35,316 bases of DNA from a virus: the IMG/VR virus record IMGVR_UViG_3300021057_000027, positions 1-35,316 of that record, one strand, 5' to 3'. A program made the position numbers and the translations under genes. The notes beneath the pieces were generated by a model, which had not been told where the DNA came from, ran no database searches, and saw only the letters and a program-made list of their open reading frames with translations. The first letter of the stretch is position 1, and every line of letters starts with the position of its first letter. Of this stretch, positions 30,148 to 35,316 are shown piece by piece.

Positions 30148-30586
30148 CGTTTCTGATGTTCCAGTCAGGCTCTTTGAAGACAACGTTTTCCGGTTCAATG
30201 ATTTCAAGAATAAGCTGATCGTCGTTGCTATTAACAAGCTGACCTTTTCTGCTATAAAAACGCTTTGCTTCTGCATAAATTGCCTTTCGGTTTTTTATAA
30301 GCCACGGATGAGAGAACTGGTTGTATTTGATTGCTAAGGTATTTAAAGGGCGCTCTGTTCTTATAGAGGGTTCAGTCGTCTTGGCAGTTGGCACAGTCAT
30401 TGGACTGGCAGAGCGCCCGGGTATTGCTGGAATCGTCTTTTGGATGACCGGGAATCCTTCCCATCGATCTTTTCGATCAGTAGAAAGTATCTTTGATTCT
30501 ATCTTTTCTTTCCTAAACAAGCTGTGGCTGAGGTTCTTCATATATTGAGGGCGGCCGTAAAGGCTGTAGTCGGTAACCATTGGCAT
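30140..30586 (-). CDS. Basic phage protein of unknown function (148 aa)
   Basis: The frame runs from a GTG at 30607 (too close to its ribosome-site sequence) or, as chosen here, the ATG at 30586 (MPMVTDYSLYGRPQYMKNLS). The protein is basic and probably partly disordered. It has a Pro/Thr-rich middle (IPGRSASPMTVPTAKTTEPS) and a C-terminal basic helix (HPWLIKNRKAIYAEAKRFYS). There is no known motif. It lies between the transglycosylase and helicase genes and could bind DNA. Confidence 0.45.
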   Translation of the reverse strand: MPMVTDYSLYGRPQYMKNLSHSLFRKEKIESKILSTDRKDRWEGFPVIQKTIPAIPGRSASPMTVPTAKTTEPSIRTERPLNTLAIKYNQFSHPWLIKNRKAIYAEAKRFYSRKGQLVNSNDDQLILEIIEPENVVFKEPDWNIRNVV

Positions 30587-30615
30587 TAGTTTTTGACCTA
30601 CGGACACGCCCTTAT

Positions 30616-31158
30616 TTAGTTTTTAGTGTATTTGGCGTAATATTTTTGCGTGACAACCGGAAGGCTTTCGAAAGAGGCTCCGTTTCGATACCATTTAACA
30701 ACCCTACCGATCCCCCAGTTGTAAGCCGCCAAGCGATGCAATACCGTATCGTTAATTTTGTAAGCTCTAAAATATGCCGGAATTTTGACGTTGTAATACC
30801 ACTTCGCAACCTTCAAACACGTTTCATCATCAAGCATTTGTTCGATATCATATTGCTCATGTGGATGGTCTTGATTCCAATCAGCCAATGCCCCACCTGT
30901 GATTTGCCAGCAACCGCGGGCGTGTTCAAAATTCCCATATTTATGTTTGCATCCGCTGGATTCGATCATTGCGATTTTGTCCATGTCAATCTCAAACGCT
31001 TCTGCGCTGGATGAAAGAATCGTCCATGACACTATTAAGAGAAGCGTTACAACAAGCCCGATGATCAGGTTCGATAGAATGAACTTCTTTACCTTTGCCG
31101 GTTTTAATATTGGGAAATGCTTTCTCAGTTCTTTTTTATACTCATGGTCAAACAACAT
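30616..31158 (-). CDS. Membrane-anchored lytic transglycosylase (SLT-like, 180 aa)
   Basis: AAGGAGG lies six bases before the ATG at 31158. Residues about 26-49 (FILSNLIIGLVVTLLLIVSW) are a membrane helix or signal anchor, followed by SSSAEAFE. The soluble domain has the transglycosylase pattern: 'MDKIAMIESSGCKHKYGNFE' with catalytic Glu about 66, 'GCWQIT', and 'LAAYNWGIGRVVKWYRNGAS'. It would cut peptidoglycan in the periplasm. It lies in the early region, away from the holin-like genes, suggesting a role at entry, pilus-like assembly or regulated lysis. The position is unusual for an endolysin. Confidence 0.8.
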   Translation of the reverse strand: MLFDHEYKKELRKHFPILKPAKVKKFILSNLIIGLVVTLLLIVSWTILSSSAEAFEIDMDKIAMIESSGCKHKYGNFEHARGCWQITGGALADWNQDHPHEQYDIEQMLDDETCLKVAKWYYNVKIPAYFRAYKINDTVLHRLAAYNWGIGRVVKWYRNGASFESLPVVTQKYYAKYTKN

Positions 31159-31176
31159 AACTTGCCTCCTTTTTAC

Positions 31177-31398
31177 TTACCGGACTGACCCGATAAGATG
31201 TTCGATTTCCTCTGCCTTAGAACTCGGCTTTACCAATTTCTTTTCAAGCCATCGCTCAATATCAGAGATACGAAACTTTCGGCACTTGCCAGAAATCTTC
31301 AAAAATGGAATTTTCTTAGCTGAACACCACTGATCAATTGTTGCGGGTTCCACGTCGAGTTTTTCTGCGATCACAAACTTATCAACTAGCTTTTCCAT
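31177..31398 (-). CDS. Excisionase-like helix-turn-helix protein (73 aa)
   Basis: AAAGGA lies six bases before the ATG at 31398. The motif 'FVIAEKLDVEPATIDQWCSA' followed by 'KKIPFLKISGKCRKFRISDI' and 'ERWLEKKLV' is the HTH_17/excisionase pattern: a winged HTH with a recognition helix and the closing R-I-S-D-I-E-R-W-L. Such proteins act as Xis or as transcription factors. With a tyrosine integrase in the same phage, excision control is plausible, but the gene lies in the early leftward operon rather than beside the integrase. Confidence 0.75.
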   Translation of the reverse strand: MEKLVDKFVIAEKLDVEPATIDQWCSAKKIPFLKISGKCRKFRISDIERWLEKKLVKPSSKAEEIEHLIGSVR

Positions 31399-31440
31399 GT
31401 TTTTCCTTTAAATTCCGGCAAATTCCAGTAAGCCGGTTTG

Positions 31441-31617
31441 CTACAGCCATTTTTTTATGCCATTCTTGCCATCGCGTTGCTGGATACATTCCGCCAACAT
31501 GACATTGACCTCTTGGCCGAAGTCACGATTGCTTTCTTCTGTGTACTGATCGATCTTTTCTTTCATTTGGCGCGATATGAACGTTCTCAGCTCGCATGGG
31601 CGTTTTGATTTGGGCAT
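31441..31617 (-). CDS. Ribbon-helix-helix DNA-binding protein (58 aa)
   Basis: The frame starts MPKSKRPCELRTFISRQMKE and continues KIDQYTEESNRDFGQEVNVM. The short basic strand (ELRTFISR), then helix, turn (NRDFGQ) and helix (EVNVMLAECI) match the Arc/MetJ-type ribbon-helix-helix fold at the expected length. It would bind DNA as a dimer or tetramer. It lies between the Cro-like and excisionase-like genes in the early operon and probably regulates early genes. The ribosome site is weak. Confidence 0.6.
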   Translation of the reverse strand: MPKSKRPCELRTFISRQMKEKIDQYTEESNRDFGQEVNVMLAECIQQRDGKNGIKKWL

Positions 31618-31625
31618 AAAGTTTC

Positions 31626-31877
31626 TTATACGTTACTAGTTTTGTTACATACGGAGACCAAAAAAACCTTTAAGGGTTTTTTAAAGAAAGAGGCAATTAT
31701 TATTAATTCATTAATATCAGGAACGGAGATTCCGTTTTCCATGTTAAGGATGGTTTGTCGAGAGACATCAAGCCCTTCAGTCTTTAATTCGTTGGCCAAT
31801 GCATCAAGGGATAATCCCGCCTCTTCTCTTAACTCTTTTAAAACTTTGCCTGAAAAAACTAAATCTGAAAACATCAT
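31626..31877 (-). CDS. XRE/Cro-like regulator (83 aa)
   Basis: GGAGGTTACAC before ATG at 31877 is a good ribosome site. Residues about 11-66 form an XRE-type helix-turn-helix: 'VLKELREEAGLSLDALANEL', then 'VSRQTILNMENGISVPDINE' as recognition and following helices. It is first in the leftward operon, divergent from the repressor, the typical Cro position. It should bind the shared operators at 31,900-31,950 and favour lytic growth. Confidence 0.85.
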   Translation of the reverse strand: MMFSDLVFSGKVLKELREEAGLSLDALANELKTEGLDVSRQTILNMENGISVPDINELIIIASFFKKPLKVFLVSVCNKTSNV

Positions 31878-31900
31878 GTGTAACCTCCAATCAATGATTT

Positions 31901-31930
31901 AATGTAACATAATCAGTAACATATTGTCAA
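31901..31930 (-). promoter_or_regulatory. Leftward early promoter (PR-like)
   Basis: On the minus strand a perfect -35 TTGACA (31930-31925) is followed after 18 bases by a -10-like TACATT (31906-31901). The predicted start near 31894 gives a leader of about 17 bases holding the GGAGG of the Cro-like gene. GTAACAT occurs twice inside it (31904 and 31916), possible operator half-sites. Confidence 0.65.
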
Positions 31931-31950
31931 GAAATTTTGTCAAGAAATTT
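31925..31950. repeat. Tandem 13-bp operator-like repeats in the switch region
   Basis: TGTCAAGAAATTT occurs twice back to back (31925-31937 and 31938-31950). Each copy contains TGTCAA, whose complement TTGACA is the -35 of the leftward promoter, and the array abuts the -35 of the rightward promoter. Repressor or Cro bound here would block one or both promoters. The A-T-rich part may also be bound by other factors. Confidence 0.6.
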
Positions 31951-31977
31951 TGATGAGCATTACTAAAATGGTATACA
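31950..31977 (+). promoter_or_regulatory. Repressor promoter with leaderless start (PRM-like)
   Basis: TTGATG (31950-31955), a 16-base spacer and TATACA (31972-31977) form a good promoter. The expected transcription start is about 31984, so the repressor ATG at 31986 is at or within two bases of the 5' end. No Shine-Dalgarno sequence is visible, as in lambda cI from PRM. Confidence 0.65.
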
Positions 31978-31985
31978 CTGTAGTC

Positions 31986-32456
31986 ATGAAATTCGGAGAA
32001 TACTTAAGAGCTTTGCGAGAGCGGGCTGGCCTCGACCTAACTGAATTAGGTGACAAAATTGGCGTCACCTACGCTTACATTAGCAATTTGGAGCACAGCC
32101 GGGCGAAGCCACCGACCGCGGAACGCTGTAAACAAATATCAGCAGCCCTTAAATTAAGCGAGTCTGAAGAGAATAAGCTGCTTTATATGGCGTATGAGGA
32201 AAGAACTGAAGATGAATCAACTCAGTTTTTTGTCGAAACCGCGCCTATGTATGGCACATCCCGAAATAAGGCACTGGATGAGGCGTTAAGCGATCCAGAA
32301 ATAGTCAAGGCCTTGACTGATCCGGTGATTTTAAAATTAATAAAGATTGCGGCGAAAGGGCGAAAGGTCAGCCCGGAGACGCTTGTCTCTATTGTGGAGA
32401 AGCTTCCAAATTTTAACCAAACAAAAATAGAAGCTCTGATTCGATTAATTTCATAG
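31986..32456 (+). CDS. Phage repressor, XRE-type, short form without S24 peptidase (156 aa)
   Basis: ATG at 31986 begins MKFGEYLRALRERAGLDLTE. The HTH is in residues about 4-60 ('LGDKIGVTYAYISNLEHSRA' contains the recognition helix). The rest ('MAYEERTEDESTQFFVETAP', 'LDEALSDPEIVKALTDPVIL') is helical. There is no A-G cleavage site or Ser/Lys dyad of the LexA/CI S24 domain, so induction by RecA-driven self-cleavage is unlikely. Another trigger or an antirepressor would be needed. It probably keeps the lysogenic state by binding the switch region. Its mRNA is apparently leaderless. Confidence 0.8.
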   Translation: MKFGEYLRALRERAGLDLTELGDKIGVTYAYISNLEHSRAKPPTAERCKQISAALKLSESEENKLLYMAYEERTEDESTQFFVETAPMYGTSRNKALDEALSDPEIVKALTDPVILKLIKIAAKGRKVSPETLVSIVEKLPNFNQTKIEALIRLIS

Positions 32457-32483
32457 CCCTACTCTCCCCTTGCACGCTGTATA

Positions 32484-32525
32484 TGTAGGAATTTTCCTAC
32501 AACCCTTGTAAGACAATTCCTACAA
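32484..32525. promoter_or_regulatory. Pair of palindromic operator-like sites
   Basis: TGTAGGAA-TT-TTCCTACA (32484-32501) is a perfect 8-bp-armed palindrome. A second, imperfect one (32506-32525) has arm TTCCTACAA at 32517-32525 against TTGTAAGAC. Their centres are 23 bp apart, about two helical turns, fitting cooperative binding. A TATGAT at 32527 could be a -10 for the following genes. The regulator is unknown. Confidence 0.55.
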
Positions 32526-32601
32526 ATATGATTACATAGGCCTTTTTTAACAATAGGACAAGGGGACTTTGAGCTGATATTTATCCTAAAGGAGGATGTA
32601 A

Positions 32602-32829
32602 ATGGATATGACGTTAGACTGTAAACAATGCGGCGGATCAATGGAAAATCGAACCATTGCCAATAACAGCCAAACCTTTTGTGTTGGCTTAATTGTGTTA
32701 GGAGTGGTTCTGTGCTTCTTCTCTTTTCTGGTTGGAGCTATTGCAATTGTTATAGGCTTGTTTATGGGCTGTGGATCAAAGAAGTTTTGGGTTTGTCAGA
32801 AATGCGGAACAAAGATTGAGAAGGTCTGA
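32602..32829 (+). CDS. Zinc-ribbon membrane protein (75 aa)
   Basis: AAAGGAGGATGTAA precedes ATG at 32602. It has a split zinc-ribbon: CKQC in residues 7-10 and CQKC near 66-69, with two hydrophobic helices between them (FCVGLIVLGVVLCFFSFLV and GAIAIVIGLFMGCG). Both cysteine pairs should face the cytosol. Similar small proteins occur in accessory loci between repressor and integrase. It is the first of three genes behind the paired palindromes. A superinfection-exclusion or defence role is conceivable but unproven. Confidence 0.65.
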   Translation: MDMTLDCKQCGGSMENRTIANNSQTFCVGLIVLGVVLCFFSFLVGAIAIVIGLFMGCGSKKFWVCQKCGTKIEKV

Positions 32830-32830
32830 T

Positions 32831-33220
32831 ATGAGCATTGAAAACGTTGATCCATCTAAATTTAGAGATTTTGATCCCTATGATTACATTTTACATACTG
32901 CTCGAGAAATTGAGATACACCGAAAGGCAGGTAGGTTACATATTGCGGATTATCAAGCGGAGAACTTGCGATTCTTTATTGAAGCAACTCAGTTAAGTTC
33001 CAGCAACGAATCCAGAAAGCAAATGGCAGAATTGGGCGTTCAGATATCCGGATTAAAAACCGCAATCTGCGATCAATTGCAAAGCGGCATTGCAGAGGCT
33101 CAAAAAGCCGTTAGAGACGCAAATAAATCGGCGTGGGTGAATCTTACAATTGCGATCATATCTTTACTAATAAACGGGTTACTGGTTTTCATGCAATGGC
33201 AACAATCAACCCCGAAATAA
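32831..33220 (+). CDS. Coiled-coil protein with C-terminal membrane anchor (129 aa)
   Basis: ATG at 32831 lies one base after the stop of the zinc-ribbon gene. Residues 1-100 are helical (EIEIHRKAGRLHIADYQAEN, MAELGVQISGLKTAICDQLQ). Residues about 102-121 are a membrane helix (AWVNLTIAIISLLINGLLVF), leaving a short tail (MQWQQSTPK). This tail-anchored layout is that of a membrane-tethered coiled coil. It probably works with the zinc-ribbon membrane protein. No family is recognised. Confidence 0.6.
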   Translation: MSIENVDPSKFRDFDPYDYILHTAREIEIHRKAGRLHIADYQAENLRFFIEATQLSSSNESRKQMAELGVQISGLKTAICDQLQSGIAEAQKAVRDANKSAWVNLTIAIISLLINGLLVFMQWQQSTPK

Positions 33221-33504
33221 TCTGTCAGCTTGATCTAACGGGTGATGCTCAAGATTATAATAAAAAGCTCTACCTAAAAGAAATCGCCGCTTTAAAACGC
33301 AAGGCCTCCAAACCCCTCAAAGAAGCCTATACCTCCACCCTTTGGGAACAATTCCTCTGGTTATCTTACCGGATATATCAAAACAAGCTCTACGACCATT
33401 TAAAGGGCGATCTCTTCTATTTAGCAGAGAAGATCATTTTCCGGGACAAATCATCAGCAATGGCCAAAGGGACGTCTCGCTGGCCAAAAATGAAAGCTCA
33501 TTAG
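33196..33504 (+). CDS. Unknown protein upstream of integrase (102 aa)
   Basis: The start at 33196 (MATINPEIICQLDLTGDAQD) is inside the end of the coiled-coil gene (25-base overlap), so the genes are coupled. The protein is basic and helical, with 'LYLKEIAALKRKASKPLKEA', 'LWEQFLWLSYRIYQNKLYDH' and a basic tail. Its stop is directly followed by the integrase ATG, so it is probably co-transcribed with int. Its function is unknown. A DNA-binding or exclusion role is possible. Confidence 0.55.
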   Translation: MATINPEIICQLDLTGDAQDYNKKLYLKEIAALKRKASKPLKEAYTSTLWEQFLWLSYRIYQNKLYDHLKGDLFYLAEKIIFRDKSSAMAKGTSRWPKMKAH

Positions 33505-34542
33505 ATGCCACTTGTTAAACGAGGATTATTTTATTACGCGGACATTTACTATAGAGGAAAGCGGCTGCGAAAATCGCTAGGCAGTAACAAGCGCGTTGCT
33601 GAGGCCTTGTATAAGGATTTAGCTTTAAAGGTCGAAAAGGAAGAGGCTGGAATATATGTAAAAGATGTCCTCCTGTCTCAATTCTTCGAAGAATGCCTAT
33701 CATATGCGAAGACCAATCATCGTGCGTCAACGTATCTTCGCTATAAAGAAGCCTTTGATCATCTAAAAGATTTCGTGGAAAAAGAATCTGATGTCAAACG
33801 AATGTCTCATGTAACTGAAAAGTTCTTTGAGGACTATAAAGCTTTTCGAAAAGGCAAAGCCAAGAGCGGAACTGTTAATATTGAACTTAAAGTTTTTAAA
33901 TCTTATTTTAACCGCGCTGTGCGGTGGGGATATGCGAGAGAGAATCCGCTAAAACACGTTGAGCGGCTTGATACCTTTGACCAAAAAATTCCACGCTTTT
34001 ATTCGAAAGAAGAATTGAATTTAATTTGGGATTATGCGCCGCAACCATACAAAGACATCTTTACGATCTTTCCCTATTCTGGACTGCGAAGAAATGAATT
34101 ACGGTTCCTTGATTGCAAGGCCATTGATTTTGAGAATGACAGAATTAATATTACTCAAACATCTACATTCACACCGAAGACCGCCGAAAGATCAATTCCG
34201 TTACACAAGAAACTAATTCCGATTTTTGAAAAGCACATTGGCAATAGACGATCAGGGTTAATCTTTCCGACGAGAAAAGGAACTCCATACCCGGAAAACT
34301 ACTGGTGGAAGGTTCTTCAAAAAGTTATCGCAAAAATTAATTTAGAGCATCCGGATAAAGCAATTGATAATTGCGACATTCACACATTCCGCCACACCTT
34401 CGCCTCGTGGTTAATAATGAGCGGCGCTGATTTGCCCACCGTTCAAAAGTTATTAGGCCACGCCTCTATTAAAACCACCATGATCTACATCCATCTTTAT
34501 CAGCAACATTTGAAGGAAAACGTGGACAAATTAGACTTTTAG
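33505..34542 (+). CDS. int: Tyrosine site-specific integrase (345 aa)
   Basis: The N-terminal part (about 1-50) is the arm-binding-like 'KRGLFYYADIYYRGKRLRKS' module. A SAM-like core-binding domain follows (about 55-150). The catalytic domain has R195 in 'YSGLRRNELRF', a helix 'TAERSIPLHKKL', H293-x-x-R296 in 'IHTFRHTFASWLIM', H319 in 'LLGHASIKTT' and the nucleophile Y328 in 'TMIYIHLY'. All catalytic residues are present, so it should be active. It starts right after the preceding stop. Its likely site, with arm-type repeats, lies just downstream. Confidence 0.95.
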   Translation: MPLVKRGLFYYADIYYRGKRLRKSLGSNKRVAEALYKDLALKVEKEEAGIYVKDVLLSQFFEECLSYAKTNHRASTYLRYKEAFDHLKDFVEKESDVKRMSHVTEKFFEDYKAFRKGKAKSGTVNIELKVFKSYFNRAVRWGYARENPLKHVERLDTFDQKIPRFYSKEELNLIWDYAPQPYKDIFTIFPYSGLRRNELRFLDCKAIDFENDRINITQTSTFTPKTAERSIPLHKKLIPIFEKHIGNRRSGLIFPTRKGTPYPENYWWKVLQKVIAKINLEHPDKAIDNCDIHTFRHTFASWLIMSGADLPTVQKLLGHASIKTTMIYIHLYQQHLKENVDKLDF

Positions 34543-34543
34543 G

Positions 34544-34574
34544 ATGCAAGCGTTGGTCACACTTTGGTCACACT
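34544..34574. repeat. 31-bp direct repeat, left copy (arm-type site)
   Basis: It starts two bases after the integrase stop. It has one base different from the copy at 34803-34833. Inside it, TTGGTCACACT is itself repeated twice in tandem (11-bp period), which fits arm-type integrase binding. It flanks the putative att core on the left. Confidence 0.75.
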
Positions 34575-34591
34575 AACCCTCTAAAAATAGC

Positions 34592-34626
34592 GAAGCCCTC
34601 GTAAGTTGTTGATTTACAAGGGCTTC
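34592..34626 (+). terminator. Hairpin after the integrase gene
   Basis: GAAGCCCTCGTAA (34592-34604) and TTACAAGGGCTTC (34614-34626) pair with a single mismatch and a 9-base loop. It is followed by TAAATATA rather than a pure T-run. It may end integrase transcription or be part of the att structure. Confidence 0.5.
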
Positions 34627-34634
34627 TAAATATA

Positions 34635-34690
34635 CTCCCCCGCGAGGACTCGAACCTCGGAGACGATCCAAGCCATTTTCGCATGATTAT
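34635..34690 (-). other. tRNA 3'-end fragment: probable att core
   Basis: On the minus strand, CGAGG-TTCGAGT-CCTCG (34659-34643) is a perfect TpsiC arm. It is followed by the acceptor half CGGGGGA and a G at the discriminator position, then TATA with no encoded CCA. Bases upstream could be the variable arm and anticodon region of a Ser-like tRNA. The 5' half is missing, so this is not a functional tRNA gene. tRNA 3' ends are standard integration sites, and identity is kept to restore the host gene. Confidence 0.7.
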
Positions 34691-34708
34691 ATATGATTGA
34701 ACATGATT
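34683..34708. repeat. 10-bp-phased ATGATT repeats near the att core
   Basis: ATGATT begins at 34683, 34693 and 34703, an exact 10-bp period, so the three sites lie on one face of the DNA. This could be a binding array for an excisionase or a bending protein close to the core. They overlap the edge of the tRNA-like segment. Confidence 0.5.
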
Positions 34709-34802
34709 AACATTTATTCGGTATGTTTTTTAATATCAAACGGTTATGTTAAATAACTCCAAAAATACCGTTGTCCATAATTAGATATAATTGATCATTA
34801 TT

Positions 34803-34833
34803 ATGCAAGCGTTGGTCACATTTTGGTCACACT
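34803..34833. repeat. 31-bp direct repeat, right copy (arm-type site)
   Basis: It is identical to the left copy except for one base (34821 against 34562) and 259 bp away. It overlaps the stop codon of the leftward membrane gene by 7 bases. The pair brackets the tRNA-like core, as arm sites do in attP. Confidence 0.75.
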
Positions 34834-35252
34834 GATAAGATGTGGGCCATGATCACGCCAATTCCAAAACCCATCATTGCTTCGCATATTTTCCAAACAA
34901 AAATATTGGATGTTTTCTTATAGTTAGAAGCGGCGAAAATTGCAATAAAAATAAATGGGTACACAATCTGGTAAGGTGAGAATCCAGTAATGAGAGTTGC
35001 TGCGGGATATGAGCATCCAACCAAGAATTTTAAAGCCCACGGCGTGCGCTCCCCATAAGGAAGGCGGAAGGCTATATCTAAAAGAACGGCAAAGATCAGA
35101 CACTTCCACCATGCGATACCATAAAGAAAAGCACACACAGCCAGCAACGCCGGACATAGATCGCGGCGCGCCCATTTAAACCCTGTCCCACCAAGCGGGA
35201 ACAGAAGCGTTGGAATGGTCATTGCCGCGATCATCAGATATTCGGGGTTCAT
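34827..35252 (-). CDS. Polytopic phage membrane protein (141 aa)
   Basis: It has about four hydrophobic segments ('MIAAMTIPTLLFPLGGTGF', 'CPALLAVCAFLYGIAWWKCL', 'IVYPFIFIAIFAASNY', 'MMGFGIGVIMAHIL'). It contains 'PLGGTGFKWARRDLCPALLA' and 'LPYGERTPWALKFLVGCSYP', a pattern I know from hypothetical membrane proteins at the tail/lysis end of phage operons. Its start overlaps the stop of a partial upstream gene (CTATGA). It stands on the far side of the att region from the integrase, so it belongs to the phage. Function is unknown. Confidence 0.6.
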   Translation of the reverse strand: MNPEYLMIAAMTIPTLLFPLGGTGFKWARRDLCPALLAVCAFLYGIAWWKCLIFAVLLDIAFRLPYGERTPWALKFLVGCSYPAATLITGFSPYQIVYPFIFIAIFAASNYKKTSNIFVWKICEAMMGFGIGVIMAHILSV

Positions 35253-35316
35253 AGGTATTGATCGTTATCCCAATAAATATCACGCTGCTTGATGTATTCA
35301 TCATGATCCGGCTTTA
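35249..35316 (-). CDS. C-terminal end of an upstream leftward gene, cut by right edge
   Basis: The minus frame reads ...KPDHDEYIKQRDIYWDNDQY L and stops at TGA (35251-35249), overlapping the next ATG by 4 bases. Only 22 codons are visible, so no family can be given. The coupling and the acidic, helical composition support a real gene. In phages of this layout the preceding gene would be a tail or lysis-region protein. Confidence 0.45.
   Translation of the reverse strand, partial: KPDHDEYIKQRDIYWDNDQYL

Noticed and set aside
32459-32641. Minus-strand frame of 60 codons opposite the palindromes
   Set aside because: It covers the operator palindromes and the ribosome site of the plus-strand gene, has no ribosome site itself and lies against the direction of this block.
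34635-34690. A functional tRNA gene
   Set aside because: Only the TpsiC arm and 3' acceptor half are present. No matching 5' acceptor or D arm is found, so it is an att fragment.
34544-34833. Short CRISPR array from the repeated 31-mers
   Set aside because: Only two copies 259 bp apart, with internal tandem structure and a tRNA fragment between them. No cas genes. Arm-type att sites explain them better.

Overview
The window is almost entirely one temperate tailed-phage genome with siphovirus-type (long, non-contractile tail) morphogenesis genes. No host chromosomal gene is recognisable. The host cannot be named from sequence. Sec signal peptides on several phage proteins, a membrane-anchored transglycosylase and a glycosyltransferase set suggest a bacterium with a periplasm. 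GTG and TTG starts are used beside ATG, with AGGAGG-type ribosome sites and the standard code.

Layout. About 31.9 kb reads leftward (minus strand) as tightly overlapping genes. Reading in the direction of transcription from the right: a divergent switch at 31.88-31.99 kb separates a leftward Cro-like gene from a rightward, apparently leaderless repressor. Next come an RHH protein, an excisionase-like HTH protein, a membrane-anchored lytic transglycosylase, a Snf2-type helicase with a VRR-NUC nuclease, two DNA-metabolism-type proteins, a CHC2 zinc-finger protein and a VapE-like SF3 helicase. An iteron array with an A+T-rich block follows (24.69-24.99 kb), very likely the replication origin. 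A run of small genes (20.66-24.64 kb) includes a GT2 glycosyltransferase, a DUF115/MptE-like protein and secreted or membrane miniproteins. A strong hairpin terminator (20.58-20.62 kb) closes this block.

The late operon runs from 20.47 kb to the left edge: small and large terminase subunits, portal fused to a MuF domain, prohead protease, HK97-type major capsid protein, terminator hairpin, three glycosyltransferases, three Sec-signal proteins (one with six GIGT-type repeats), head-tail connectors, tail terminator, tail tube, a tail chaperone pair made through a -1 frameshift (A AAA AAC), tape measure, Dit-like and hub-like proteins, a fibre-like protein, and small lysis-type membrane proteins.

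The plus strand carries the repressor (31,986), three unknown genes behind a pair of operator-like palindromes, and a tyrosine integrase (33,505-34,542). After the integrase, two near-identical 31-bp direct repeats flank a tRNA 3'-end fragment and a 10-bp-phased repeat. This looks like attP with arm sites on both sides. A leftward phage-type membrane protein follows on the far side, so phage genes flank the site. That suggests an unintegrated or circular genome rather than a prophage boundary.

The least ordinary parts are the glycosyltransferases and secreted repeat protein embedded in the head operon, the primase-like pair lacking a visible polymerase domain, the iteron origin, the two-sided att region, and a possible pseudoknotted RNA at 24.26-24.36 kb. 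All functions are assigned by reading motifs and gene order. No database search was run.
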